64,000 nt of DNA from Leifsonia sp. PS1209 (GTDB lineage Bacteria > Actinomycetota > Actinomycetes > Actinomycetales > Microbacteriaceae), in NCBI RefSeq assembly GCF_012317045.1, contig NZ_CP051154.1, forward strand, positions 1,736,001-1,800,000, in the 5' to 3' direction. Positions 7,355-17,314 of this stretch are shown in pieces. Each line of letters opens with the position of its first letter. Position 1 is the first letter of the stretch. The position numbers and the translations under genes were made by a program. The notes below the pieces were generated by a model. The model had not been told where the DNA came from. It did no database searches and was given only the letters and a program-made list of their open reading frames with translations.

Positions 7355-10300
7355 TTGGTATCGCTGAGCGCATGGATACGGAAGCGTAAGACGCTCGCAT
7401 CCGTCACCGCTCTCGCCGTGGTCGCGGGAGTCCCGCTGACCATTGCCGTGCTCCACAACGGCTTCCCGGTGAACGCCGTCGACCTCGACACCCGCGACGT
7501 CTGGGTGACCAACGGCGACAAGCTGATGGGCGGGCGTCTCAACCACCAGATCAACGAACTGGATGCAGCGGTCACCGGAGCGAGCTCCGACCTCGACGTC
7601 CTCCAGGACGGCTCCGCGTACTTCCTCACCGACGCACCGCACGGCACGGTCGACAAGATCGACCCGGCGTTCGTCTCGCTCGGCGGCCGCATCCAGATCC
7701 CGGAGAAGTCCCAGCTCGGCTACGGAGGGAACACGCTCTCCGTGCTCTCGCCGGCCGGGCAGCTCTGGGTGCTCGACGCGAGCGGCCGACTCGACTTCGA
7801 TAAGACGAAGACCAGGCCGACGGCCAAGGTCGGCCAGGATGCGCAGCTCGTCGTGACCAAGTCGGGCACCACCTTCGTGGTGGCGCCGAGCGGCAAGAAG
7901 CTCTACACCGTCGAGCACCCAGGAGCGGAGCCGACGACGGCGTCGTTCCCTGTTCCCGGACGGTTCCAGCTCTCCGCCGTCGGTGACCGGCCCGTCGTGC
8001 TCGACACGCAGGGCAACCGCCTCGTCACGGCAGACGGGAAGACGGTCGACCTGCCCGCCAAGGGCCTGAAGCTGCAGCAGCCGAGCGCCGACGACCCGTC
8101 CGCGCTGGTCGCGACGGCGTCGAGCCTGCTCAGCGTCCCGCTCGGTGGGGGAACCGTCGTCGCGCATCCCGCCGGTGCGACGGCAGCCGGGGGAACGGCC
8201 GCGGTCTCCGCGCCCGTGCGCCTCGGCAGCTGCTCGTACGGCGCGTGGGCGGGCTCCGCCCGCTACCTCTACGCCTGCGACGGCAAGAAGGACATCGGCG
8301 TCGACATCGACCAGCCGGTGAAGGGTGACGACCTCGAGTTCCGGGTCAACCATGGCGTGATCGCCCTCAACAACCTCCGGGACGGCAACGCCTGGGTGGT
8401 CTCCTCCAACATGCGCCTCGTGCAGAACTGGGCGCAGCTGAAACCGAACGAGACCACCGTGCAGGGCGACACCGGCGAGGAGAAGCCGGTGCTGCAGTCG
8501 TTCTCCGACACCCTCGCGCAGCGCACGAAGGTGAACAGGCCGCCGACCGCCGTTCCGGATGCGTTCGGCGTGCGCCCCGGCCGCTCAACCGTGCTTCCCG
8601 TGCTCGCCAACGACACGGACCCGGACGGCGACGTGCTCACGATCTCGGACGTGTCCGCCATCCCGGCCGCGCAGGGCACCCTCGAACTGGTCGAGGGCGG
8701 GCGCGCCATCCAGTTCACCCCCGGCGACGGACTGAGCGGCACCATCTCGTTCCGGTACACGGTCGACGACGGGCGAGGCGGCACCTCCTCGACGCAGGTG
8801 GATGCGACCCTGCACCAGCCGGCGCAGAACGCCGCCCCCGCCTCCACGAGGGCGAGCACGGCGCAGGCCGAGGTCGGCCAGTCCGTGAAGTACGACGTCC
8901 TCAACGACTGGCTCGACCCGGACGGCGACGACCTCTCGCTCGTGTCCGCGGCGGCCACCACCGAGGACGATGTCCAGTTCAAGCCGAACGGCGAGGTGAC
9001 CTTCACCAGCAAGACCGGGCAGACCGGCTCGAAGGAGGTCAAGGTCACCGTCTCGGACGGCAAGAAGAGCACGACGGGTAGCCTGCTCATCACGGTCAAG
9101 CCCGCCGGATCGCTCGACCCCGTCGCCGTGCCCGACTTCGGCGGCGGGTTCACCGGGAAGCCGGTGGTCGTGCATCCACTGGACAACGACCAGTCGCCGT
9201 CCGGGCAGCCGCTCAGCCTGGTGGGCGCCTCGATCGACGGTCAGGCGGCCGCCGACGTGACCACGGACGCCGCGCGCGGCACCGTCACCCTGCTCAGCAA
9301 CGCGCCCGGCGAGTTCTACGTGACGTACACCCTGGGGGCCGGGCCGAAGTCGACCACCGGGCTGATCCGGGTCAACGTGGTCGCCGACGGCGGCTCGGAC
9401 GCCCCGCCCGTCGCCGTCACGGACACCGCATACGTGCGCCCGGGCGAGCCGACCTCGGTCAGCGTGCTCGACAACGACGTGTCCCCGTCCGGGCGGGTGC
9501 TCGTCGTCCGGTCGGTCACCGCGGCCAAGGGAGCAGGCGATCTCAACGTCGAGGTGCTCGACAACGCGATCGTCAAGATCACGGCGCCGACCGTGCTCGC
9601 CGAGCAGGTGCAGCTGGTCTACACCGTCTCGGACGGCATCCACGAGGCGAAGGCGGGCATCACCGTCGTCCCGGTTCCTCCGCTGGTCACCCACCAGCCG
9701 CCGATCGCCGTCGACGACACGGTGACGGTGCGCGCCGGCGACATCGCGACTGTTCCGGTGATGGACAACGACTACTCGCCGGACAACGCTCCGTTCTCGC
9801 TCGACCCCGCTCTCCGCGATGACGCGGCGGCGGGCAAGGGTGCCACCGCGTTCGTCAGCGGCAAGACCGTGCGATACCAGGCGCCGACCCAGCCCGGCCA
9901 GTACAGCGTCGTCTACGGCGTGACGGACAAGCTCGGCCAGAAGGCCCAGGCCACGGTGAGCTTCGTGGTCACGGCTCCGGACAAGGGCTCCGACAAGGCG
10001 CCGCGCCCGCAGCCGCTCACGATCAGGGCGTTCGCCGGATCGACCGTGCCGGTGGACGTGCCGCTCGACGGCATCGACCCGGACGGCGACTCGGTCACGC
10101 TCGCCGGGCTCGGAACGCAGCCGACCCTCGGCCGCATCTCCGACAGCTCGAGCACGTCCTTCACCTACGAGGCGTACCCGGACTCGGCGGGCACGGACAC
10201 GTTCACCTACCAGGTCAAGGACACCTACGGGAAGACGGCGACCGGCACGGTCAGCATCGGCGTCATCCCGCGGCCGACCTCCGTGCAGTCGCCGATCGCC

Positions 10301-12634
10301 GGGAACGACCCGGTGCAGGTGAAGCCGGGACGCACCGTCTCCGTCCCGGTGCTCGACAACGACTCCGACCCCAACGGATACACCATCGCCGTGCAGAAGA
10401 AGCTGCTGCAGGTGGATGCGGGCCTCAAGGCCTCCGTGCACGGCAAGGTGGTCCTCGTCACCGCCCCGAAGACCGAGGGCGCGTACATCGTCCGCTACCA
10501 GATCAGCAACGGCCAGGGCGGTGTCGCGAGCGCCTTCATCCAGGTGACCGTCACCCCGAACGCCAAGGAGCAGTACCCGTCGGCGGTCGACCACCTGATC
10601 GAACCGGATGCTGTCGCCAACAAGGACAGCGTGAAGGTGGATGCGCTGGCCGGGGCGACCAACCCGTCCGGCCTCGTCGAAGACCTCACGGTCGCGGTCA
10701 CCGGCCCGAACGCGGGAGCGGCCGAGGTGGGTGCCGGCGGCGCGATCACCGTGCATCCCGCGGCCAAGCGGCTCGCCATCGCCTACCAGGTGAAGGATCC
10801 GGTGACCGGCCTCACCGGCGACGCGTTTATCATCGTGCCGCCGAAGGGCGACGCCACGGCCCCTCCGAGCATCGCGAAGTCGCTGCCGCAGCAGATCGTC
10901 GAGATGGGCGGGAGCAAGACCTGGAAGCTGTCGGACATCCTGGATGTGCCGTCCGGCAGGGCGGTCAAGCTCACCGGAGCGAGCGGGGTCAGCGCGACCA
11001 ACAGCACGGGCGCCTCGTCGTACGGCGACGAGCAGACGCTCCGCTTCACCGCGGCGAAGGACTACCGGGGTCCGGCGGCGATCACGTTCAAGGTCAACGA
11101 CGGACGGGATGCTGGCCAGACGACCGACCGCATCACGACGCTGGTGCTGCCGATCACCGTCGGCAGTCCCGACCAGTCGGATGTCGCGCCGACCTTCACG
11201 TCGCCGAGCGAGAAGATCGAACCGGGGGAGGCTCCGCTGACGATCGACCTCCGCGCGTCGAGCTTCCACCCGAACCCGGCGATCCTGGCGAAGCTCACGT
11301 ACTCGAACCCGCAGTGGGCGAACAAGCAGATCCAGGTGGGGCTGAACGGCTCGTCGCTGTCCCTGTCCGCGCCCCTCGGCGTGCAGCCCGGGCAGTCGAC
11401 GACGGTCGCAGTGACGATCAGTTCGGGGACGCACACGATCGCGGGCACCGTCAACGTGCAGGTGGTGAGCTCCAACCGGCCGGTCGCCAGCCAGAAGAAC
11501 CCGCCGCAGACTCAAGAGCTGCAGCGCGGGAAGTCGGTGACCTTGAGCGGCGCCGCGAGCGACTCGGCCTGGGTGAACCCGTTCCCCGGGCATCCGCTCA
11601 CCATCACCGATGCCAAGGCCGGCAGCGCTCCGTCCGGGGTGACGGTGACGTACACCGGGTCGTCGATCACGGTGAGCGCGGCCTCCGGTGCGGCGATCGG
11701 CGCCGTCAACATCGTCTACCACGTGCAGGATGCGACGAAGGACCCGAAGCGCACGGCCGCGGCCGTCGGGCAGTACCGCGTGACCGTCCACGACGTTCCG
11801 GACAAGCCGGGTGCCCCCAGCAACGCCAAGGCGAGCGACGGGCAGGCGACGGTCGACATCGCCGCCCCAGCGAACAACGGGAAGCCGATCGACCAGTACG
11901 AGGTGCGCGGCGGCCCGAAGGCCGTGACCACGAGCTCGATCGGCCAGGTGACCATCGGCGGGCTGACCAACGGCACGGCGTACTCGTTCACCGTGAGGGC
12001 GCACAACGCGGACGGGTGGAGCCAGCAGTCGGCGCCGAGCGCGTCCGTCACGCCGTACGGGACCCCGCAGGCGGTCAGCGGCGCGACGATCAGCGCCGAC
12101 CAGTATGCGCCGAGCGACCTGCGGCTGAGCTGGAACGGTCTGTCCGACCCCTCCGGCACGGGCGGCGGTTCGGTGACGTACCAGTGGCGGCTCAACGGCG
12201 GAGCGTGGAACAACACCTCGGGAACGACCGCGACGGTGTCGAACCAGGGCGTCGGCGACTACTCGTTCCAGGTGCGCGCCGTCAACGACCACAGCAACAA
12301 GACCGGTGGCGCTGACACCTCCAACACGGTCTCCGTGGCGAAGAAGCCGGACCCCCAGCCGTCGATCGACCTCTCCCAGGGCGACCTGGAACCCGGATAT
12401 GCGCACAGCTTCACCTACGACGTGACGCTCAACCACTTCGGCGCGAACACGCGGTACACGATGAACTTCTACTGCAACGGCGGAAAGCTCACCAGTGAGT
12501 CGATCACCACCAACGGCAGTGGATACGCGCACTACCGAGGTGCGCCGAACGGGCTGCACGCGTACTGCGGATACAAGGGTGCGTACGTGACGGCAGGCGG
12601 CGTGCAGAGCAGCGTTCAGGACTGGTCCCCGTAA
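7355..12634 (+). CDS. Giant Ig-like/FN3 repeat surface protein (1759 aa)
   Basis: An N-terminal hydrophobic segment (about residues 13-33) acts as signal or anchor. Residues 40-380 look like a beta-propeller-type region. At least seven tandem Ig/cadherin-like modules follow, each with a VLDNDxxPxGxxL-type motif, for example VLANDTDPDGDVL and VLDNDSDPNGYTI; their acidic loops could bind Ca2+. An FN3 domain lies near residues 1485-1575, followed by two more beta domains. No LPXTG motif or C-terminal transmembrane helix is visible, so attachment is probably via the N-terminus. The TTG start is 11 nt after GGGGGGA. It is probably the surface output of the kinase/MoxR operon, like the FN3 protein of bifidobacterial PFNA clusters. 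Confidence 0.82.
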   Translation: MVSLSAWIRKRKTLASVTALAVVAGVPLTIAVLHNGFPVNAVDLDTRDVWVTNGDKLMGGRLNHQINELDAAVTGASSDLDVLQDGSAYFLTDAPHGTVDKIDPAFVSLGGRIQIPEKSQLGYGGNTLSVLSPAGQLWVLDASGRLDFDKTKTRPTAKVGQDAQLVVTKSGTTFVVAPSGKKLYTVEHPGAEPTTASFPVPGRFQLSAVGDRPVVLDTQGNRLVTADGKTVDLPAKGLKLQQPSADDPSALVATASSLLSVPLGGGTVVAHPAGATAAGGTAAVSAPVRLGSCSYGAWAGSARYLYACDGKKDIGVDIDQPVKGDDLEFRVNHGVIALNNLRDGNAWVVSSNMRLVQNWAQLKPNETTVQGDTGEEKPVLQSFSDTLAQRTKVNRPPTAVPDAFGVRPGRSTVLPVLANDTDPDGDVLTISDVSAIPAAQGTLELVEGGRAIQFTPGDGLSGTISFRYTVDDGRGGTSSTQVDATLHQPAQNAAPASTRASTAQAEVGQSVKYDVLNDWLDPDGDDLSLVSAAATTEDDVQFKPNGEVTFTSKTGQTGSKEVKVTVSDGKKSTTGSLLITVKPAGSLDPVAVPDFGGGFTGKPVVVHPLDNDQSPSGQPLSLVGASIDGQAAADVTTDAARGTVTLLSNAPGEFYVTYTLGAGPKSTTGLIRVNVVADGGSDAPPVAVTDTAYVRPGEPTSVSVLDNDVSPSGRVLVVRSVTAAKGAGDLNVEVLDNAIVKITAPTVLAEQVQLVYTVSDGIHEAKAGITVVPVPPLVTHQPPIAVDDTVTVRAGDIATVPVMDNDYSPDNAPFSLDPALRDDAAAGKGATAFVSGKTVRYQAPTQPGQYSVVYGVTDKLGQKAQATVSFVVTAPDKGSDKAPRPQPLTIRAFAGSTVPVDVPLDGIDPDGDSVTLAGLGTQPTLGRISDSSSTSFTYEAYPDSAGTDTFTYQVKDTYGKTATGTVSIGVIPRPTSVQSPIAGNDPVQVKPGRTVSVPVLDNDSDPNGYTIAVQKKLLQVDAGLKASVHGKVVLVTAPKTEGAYIVRYQISNGQGGVASAFIQVTVTPNAKEQYPSAVDHLIEPDAVANKDSVKVDALAGATNPSGLVEDLTVAVTGPNAGAAEVGAGGAITVHPAAKRLAIAYQVKDPVTGLTGDAFIIVPPKGDATAPPSIAKSLPQQIVEMGGSKTWKLSDILDVPSGRAVKLTGASGVSATNSTGASSYGDEQTLRFTAAKDYRGPAAITFKVNDGRDAGQTTDRITTLVLPITVGSPDQSDVAPTFTSPSEKIEPGEAPLTIDLRASSFHPNPAILAKLTYSNPQWANKQIQVGLNGSSLSLSAPLGVQPGQSTTVAVTISSGTHTIAGTVNVQVVSSNRPVASQKNPPQTQELQRGKSVTLSGAASDSAWVNPFPGHPLTITDAKAGSAPSGVTVTYTGSSITVSAASGAAIGAVNIVYHVQDATKDPKRTAAAVGQYRVTVHDVPDKPGAPSNAKASDGQATVDIAAPANNGKPIDQYEVRGGPKAVTTSSIGQVTIGGLTNGTAYSFTVRAHNADGWSQQSAPSASVTPYGTPQAVSGATISADQYAPSDLRLSWNGLSDPSGTGGGSVTYQWRLNGGAWNNTSGTTATVSNQGVGDYSFQVRAVNDHSNKTGGADTSNTVSVAKKPDPQPSIDLSQGDLEPGYAHSFTYDVTLNHFGANTRYTMNFYCNGGKLTSESITTNGSGYAHYRGAPNGLHAYCGYKGAYVTAGGVQSSVQDWSP

Positions 12635-12651
12635 AGAATGGATGGAACACC

Positions 12652-13620
12652 GTGGCAGTAACGCAGGAACAGGCAGACTGGTTCGCCGGCGCCTTCTCCC
12701 AGCTGGTGGCGAACGTCGACAAGGCGATCCTCGGCAAGGAGCACAGCATCCGGCTCGTCATCACGGCGATGCTCTCCGGAGGGCACGTGCTGCTCGAGGA
12801 CGTGCCTGGCACGGGGAAGACCGTGCTGGCGAAGGCGCTCGCGAACACCATCGAGGGGACGCAGTCGCGCATCCAGTTCACGCCGGACCTGCTGCCGTCC
12901 GACGTGACGGGCGTGACGATCTACGACCAGAGCAACGGCCGGTTCGAGTTCCACCCCGGCCCGATCTTCGCCTCGGTCGTGCTCGCGGACGAGATCAACA
13001 GGGCGAGCCCGAAGACCCAGTCCGCCCTACTCGAGGTGATGGAGGAGGGCGTCGTCACGGTCGACGGCGTCGGGCATCCCGTCGGGGCGCCGTTCGTGGT
13101 GATCGCCACGCAGAACCCGGTGGAGCAGGCGGGAACGTACTCGCTGCCGGAGGCGCAGCTCGACCGCTTCCTGATCAAGACGTCGCTCGGCTACCCGGAC
13201 CACGAGACCACGGTGAACCTGCTGCTCGACTCCTCGAACCGCTCGCGGGCGGCGGGCGTGCGGCCGATCATCGCCTCGGACTCCGTGACGGCGCTCGCGC
13301 AGCTCGCCTCCGACGTGCACACCGACGCGGCGGTGATGGGCTACCTGAGTGAGATCGTCTCGGCGACCCGCGCCGACAAGGACTCCGCCCTCGGCGTCAG
13401 CATCCGCGGCGCCCTCGCGCTCGCCCGTGCGGCCAAGACCTGGGCGATCTCGGCCGGGCGCACGTACGTGACACCCGACGACGTCCGGGAGCTCGCCCTC
13501 CCTGTGCTCGCGCACCGCGTGATCGTCGACCCGGAGTCCGAGTTCGCCGGCGTGACGGCCGAGGACATCGTGTCGCGCGCCATCGCCGAAGCCACCCCGC
13601 CCGCCTACCGAGCGGCCTGA
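12652..13620 (+). CDS. MoxR-family AAA+ ATPase (cassette 1)
   Basis: This cytoplasmic AAA+ chaperone-like ATPase of 322 residues has Walker A VPGTGKT (51-57), Walker B VVLADEINRAS (about 107-117), sensor motif ATQNPVEQAGTY and the C-terminal lid. MoxR ATPases typically activate or assemble a partner carrying a DUF58 or VWA domain, and the DUF58 gene follows with a 1-bp overlap. The GTG start at 12652 gives MAVTQEQADWF. A paralogue lies at 35683-36789. Confidence 0.93.
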   Translation: MAVTQEQADWFAGAFSQLVANVDKAILGKEHSIRLVITAMLSGGHVLLEDVPGTGKTVLAKALANTIEGTQSRIQFTPDLLPSDVTGVTIYDQSNGRFEFHPGPIFASVVLADEINRASPKTQSALLEVMEEGVVTVDGVGHPVGAPFVVIATQNPVEQAGTYSLPEAQLDRFLIKTSLGYPDHETTVNLLLDSSNRSRAAGVRPIIASDSVTALAQLASDVHTDAAVMGYLSEIVSATRADKDSALGVSIRGALALARAAKTWAISAGRTYVTPDDVRELALPVLAHRVIVDPESEFAGVTAEDIVSRAIAEATPPAYRAA

Positions 13621-14939
13621 TGACGACGGACACCCCAGCACCCACCGGGCGCCGCAGACGGGCGCGCCCGCTGTCCCAGGCCGGTATCGCGGCCGGGCAG
13701 CTGGGCGACGCTGTGCGCGGCACGTTCGGTGCGCTCGGCCGCCGCATCCATCCGGCCTGGCGGGCCGTCACCGGATGGCTGGCGCCGGTGCTCGGGGTGG
13801 TGAGCACGTTCGGCTGGATCGTGCTCGGGGGAGCCGCGGTCTCCCTGCTGCTGCTCCTGCTGCTCGGCTGGGCGGAGTTCGCCTTCCTCGGGGCGACGCT
13901 GTTCGCGGCCTTTCTGATCGCGGTCGGCTTCGTGTTCGGCCGCTCCACCTACGACGTGGCGATCGAGCTGAACCCGCGCCGCGTGGTGGCGGGCGACAGA
14001 GCACTCGGCCGCATGGTCGTGCGGAACTCGGGATCGAAGCCGGTGCTGCCGACCAGGATGGAGCTGCCCGTCGGAGCCGGCGTCGCCGAGTTCATGGTGC
14101 CGAGGCTCGCCGCCGGGGAGGAGAGCGAGGAGCTGTTCGCCGTCCCGACCGCGCGCCGCGCCCTGATCCTCGCCGGTCCTGCGCTCTCCGTCCGCGGCGA
14201 CCAGCTCGGGCTGCTGCGCCGCACCACGGAGTGGACGGAGCAGGTCGAGCTGTTCGTGCACCCGAAGACGACTAGGCTCGCCGCCACCGCCCGCGGGCTG
14301 GTGCGCGACCTCGAGGGTCAGACCACCAAGGTCATCACCGACAGCGACCTCGCCTTCCACGCGCTGCGCACCTACGAGCCGGGCGACGACATCCGCAACG
14401 TGCACTGGCGCACGTCGGCGCGCACCGGCCAGCTGATGGTGCGGCAGTATCAGGAGACGCGCCGGTCGCAGCTCCTGCTGGTGTTCGACGCCGAGCGCTC
14501 GCACTTCGCCGACGATGACGAGTTCGAGCTGGGCGTCTCCGTGCTCGCCTCCATCGGCTGCCAGGTGATCCGCGAGGAGACGGAGATCGATGCGGTGTGG
14601 CAGCAGAAGGCGATGCGCGTCGAGACGCCGACGGCTCTGCTCGACGACTCGTGCCGCATCCAGCCGGTCGACGGGATGCACGACAGCCTGCGCGACTTCG
14701 TCCGCCGGTCGACCATGCGCCTGGCCTCCCCGAGCCTGGTCGTCATGGTGGTCGGCTCGCAGCTCGACCCCGCGCAGATCCGGGCGGCGGCGAGCCTCTA
14801 CGGCACGGACACCGAGACCGTCGGCGTGCGCGTCGACGTCGCGGGCGAGCCGCGGCTGAGCAGGCTCGGCGGCATGATGCTCGCGACCGTCTCGACCCTG
14901 AGCGAACTTCCGGCCCTGCTGAAGAGGGCAGGCCGATGA
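13620..14939 (+). CDS. DUF58 membrane protein (cassette 1)
   Basis: The 439-residue protein has two closely spaced transmembrane helices (about 60-83 and 86-107), a beta-rich region, and the DUF58 signature YEPGDDIRNVHWRTSARTG (about 250-268) followed by a VWA-like segment. DUF58 proteins are the usual partners of MoxR ATPases, which precede this gene here. The start overlaps the MoxR stop by one base and the stop overlaps the next ATG. The biochemical role is not established; a scaffold or substrate adaptor at the membrane is an inference. Confidence 0.87.
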   Translation: MTTDTPAPTGRRRRARPLSQAGIAAGQLGDAVRGTFGALGRRIHPAWRAVTGWLAPVLGVVSTFGWIVLGGAAVSLLLLLLLGWAEFAFLGATLFAAFLIAVGFVFGRSTYDVAIELNPRRVVAGDRALGRMVVRNSGSKPVLPTRMELPVGAGVAEFMVPRLAAGEESEELFAVPTARRALILAGPALSVRGDQLGLLRRTTEWTEQVELFVHPKTTRLAATARGLVRDLEGQTTKVITDSDLAFHALRTYEPGDDIRNVHWRTSARTGQLMVRQYQETRRSQLLLVFDAERSHFADDDEFELGVSVLASIGCQVIREETEIDAVWQQKAMRVETPTALLDDSCRIQPVDGMHDSLRDFVRRSTMRLASPSLVVMVVGSQLDPAQIRAAASLYGTDTETVGVRVDVAGEPRLSRLGGMMLATVSTLSELPALLKRAGR

Positions 14940-17296
14940 CGCGCACGACGACCATCGACCGGCTTTCGGCGACGACCTGGATCGACGTCGCCGTCGTCGT
15001 GGTGCTGAGCGCCATCGCCGTGCTCGGCTTCGAGCCGGCGTTCGGCCACTTCTCCTTCGTCACGGCGGCATTCGGCGGCCTGGTCGTCGGAACAGCCGCC
15101 GCGGTGCTCTGCCGGCTCTTCCGGCTGTCCGTGCCGCTCACCGTCGCCGTCGCTCTCGCTGCGTACTTCCTGTTCGGCACGCCGCTCGCGATGCCGGGCT
15201 CCGCCACCCTGGGCGTCCTCCCGTCGCTCGACAGCCTGTCCGGCCTCGTCATCGGCGCGGTGTTCGGCTGGAGCGACGCCGTCACCCTGCAGGCGCCGCT
15301 GGAAGCGCCGCCGTACGTCGCCGTCGTGCCGTACGTCGCCGGCTGGCTGGTGACCCTGGTGTCCGTCTCGCTCGCCGTGCGCTGGCTGCCGCGCGCGAGG
15401 GCGCGCGGGGGACGCGGCGTCGGCCGCGCCGCCGTGCTCGTGGCCGGCCCGCTCGCCCTGTTCGTCGCCGGCATCCTGCTGGGGACCGTGGATGCGTACC
15501 TCGCCGCCGTTCGCGGCGTCGCGTTCGCGGCCATCACGCTCCTCTGGCTCGCCTGGCGGCGGGCACGCTCCGCCGCCGTCGAGGTCGTCGCCGACCCCGG
15601 ACTGCGCCGCCGCAGGATCGTCGGGGTCGGGTCCGTGGTGCTCGGAGCCGTGGTGGTCGGCGCGCTGGCCGGCTCGGCGCTCGCGCCGCCCCCCGCATCC
15701 CGGTTCGTGCTGCGCCAGGAGGTCACGCCGCCGTTCGACCCCCTCGACTACCCGAGCCCGCTCGCCGGGTTCCGCCAGTACACGAAGGATCTGCAGAAGA
15801 CCGAGCTGTTCACGGTCGACGGCCTGACCTCCGGCCAGGTCATCCGGCTCGCCACGATGGACAGCTACGACGGCGTGGTCTGGACGCTCACCGACCCGAA
15901 GGACAGCCCGGATGCGTCCGGCAGCTTCGAACTCCTCGGCAGCACGATCCCGGAGCCCCGGCTGTTCACCCCGGGCTCGACGAGCACCGCGACCATCGAC
16001 ATCCAGGAGTACTCGGACGTCTGGCTGCCGACGGTCGGCTACCTGACCAAGCTCGGCTTCGACGCGTATCAGGGCACGGACCCGTCCACGACGGTCCGCG
16101 TCAACACCGCGACCGGCACGACCGCCGTGACCAGCGGGGTGAAGGACGGCCTCCGCTACAGCGTCGACGCCACCGCGCAGAAGATCCCGAGCGACAAGGC
16201 GCTCGCCAAGGTCGCCCCGGCCAGGCTCGAACTGCCTCCCGTCACCAACGTGCCGGACATCGTGTCCGCGAAGGCGGAGGAGTACGCGGGGTCGGCGACC
16301 ACGGCCATCCAGAAGCTGCGGAACCTGGAGCGCTCGCTCAAGACGCTCGGCTACCTCAGCCACGGCCGCGCCTCCGATCCTGTTCCGTCGCGGGCAGGGG
16401 AGGGCGCGGACAGGATGACCGACCTGTTCGCCAAATCGCCGATGGTCGGCGACCAGGAGCAGTACTCCAGCGCGTTCGCCCTGATGGCCAGGCGCCTCGG
16501 CTACCCGACGAGGGTCGTGATGGGCTTCGCCCCGAAGGTGGTCGACGGCAAGCCGACGACGGTCACCGGCAACGATGTGACGGCGTGGGACGAGGTCGCG
16601 TTCGACGGCGTGGGCTGGGTGCCGTTCTTCCCGACGCCCACCAAGACGGACGCGCCCAAGAACCAGACCACCAAGCCGAAGCTCGAACCGCAGCCGCAGG
16701 TGCGCCAGCCTCCGCCCGCCGACCCCAAGGCACAGGACCTGCTCACCCCGGTGAAGACGAAGGACAACGAGCGCAAGAAGTCGGCGACCGGCTTCGCGAT
16801 CCCCGCGTGGGCGTGGGTGGTCGGCGGCATCGTGGTCATTCCGCTGGTGCTGTACTTCGTGCCGCTGCTCATCGTCGCCGCCCTCAAACGGCGCAGGCGC
16901 AGGCGCAGGCTGACGACCGGACCGCCCGACCGCCGGGCGGCGGGCGCGTGGGACGAGCTCGCCGACGGCTACGACGAGCTCGGCCTCAGCGTGCCGCGCA
17001 ACGCGACCAGGCTGCAGGCCGCCGCCGCGCTCGAAGCGCAGAGCGGAGAGCAGAACCTGCGCGTGCCGCAGGGCGGCCTCGCCACGCTGGCCCGCGACGT
17101 CGACGCCGCCGTGTTCGACGGCTCGGAGGTCAGCACGGACAGAGTGGATGCGGTCTGGCGCGCCTCCGACGCCGCCATCGGCGACGCGCGCTCGTCCGCG
17201 GGCGGGCTGCGGTCGCGCCTGGCCGCGTTCCGCTACCGCCGCGCGGCGAAGGACGGCAGGGGGAAGGGCAGCAGGGGGAAGAAGGGCAGCGCGTAG
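14936..17296 (+). CDS. Transglutaminase-like membrane protein, catalytic residues lost (cassette 1)
   Basis: The 786-residue protein follows the TgpA layout of several N-terminal transmembrane helices (about 1-250), an extracytoplasmic transglutaminase-like domain, one transmembrane helix near 622-645, and a cytoplasmic tail. The fold is recognisable (SSAFALMARRLGYPTRVVMGF). However, the catalytic Cys position is Gln507 (in VGDQEQY) and the His position is Thr549 (in NDVTAWDEV). The homologous product at 38099-40366 keeps both. This is therefore probably a pseudoenzyme with a binding or structural role. The ATG at 14936 overlaps the DUF58 stop codon; the reading frame stays open further upstream but only as a shadow. 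Confidence 0.85.
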   Translation: MTRTTTIDRLSATTWIDVAVVVVLSAIAVLGFEPAFGHFSFVTAAFGGLVVGTAAAVLCRLFRLSVPLTVAVALAAYFLFGTPLAMPGSATLGVLPSLDSLSGLVIGAVFGWSDAVTLQAPLEAPPYVAVVPYVAGWLVTLVSVSLAVRWLPRARARGGRGVGRAAVLVAGPLALFVAGILLGTVDAYLAAVRGVAFAAITLLWLAWRRARSAAVEVVADPGLRRRRIVGVGSVVLGAVVVGALAGSALAPPPASRFVLRQEVTPPFDPLDYPSPLAGFRQYTKDLQKTELFTVDGLTSGQVIRLATMDSYDGVVWTLTDPKDSPDASGSFELLGSTIPEPRLFTPGSTSTATIDIQEYSDVWLPTVGYLTKLGFDAYQGTDPSTTVRVNTATGTTAVTSGVKDGLRYSVDATAQKIPSDKALAKVAPARLELPPVTNVPDIVSAKAEEYAGSATTAIQKLRNLERSLKTLGYLSHGRASDPVPSRAGEGADRMTDLFAKSPMVGDQEQYSSAFALMARRLGYPTRVVMGFAPKVVDGKPTTVTGNDVTAWDEVAFDGVGWVPFFPTPTKTDAPKNQTTKPKLEPQPQVRQPPPADPKAQDLLTPVKTKDNERKKSATGFAIPAWAWVVGGIVVIPLVLYFVPLLIVAALKRRRRRRRLTTGPPDRRAAGAWDELADGYDELGLSVPRNATRLQAAAALEAQSGEQNLRVPQGGLATLARDVDAAVFDGSEVSTDRVDAVWRASDAAIGDARSSAGGLRSRLAAFRYRRAAKDGRGKGSRGKKGSA

Positions 17297-17314
17297 CTCC
17301 CCTATAGTGGCTGC

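Noticed and set aside
8585..12559. 1324-codon minus-strand frame opposite the giant surface protein
   Set aside because: Composition is that of an antisense shadow (HRDRR, VRVRR strings), with no start context and no domain.
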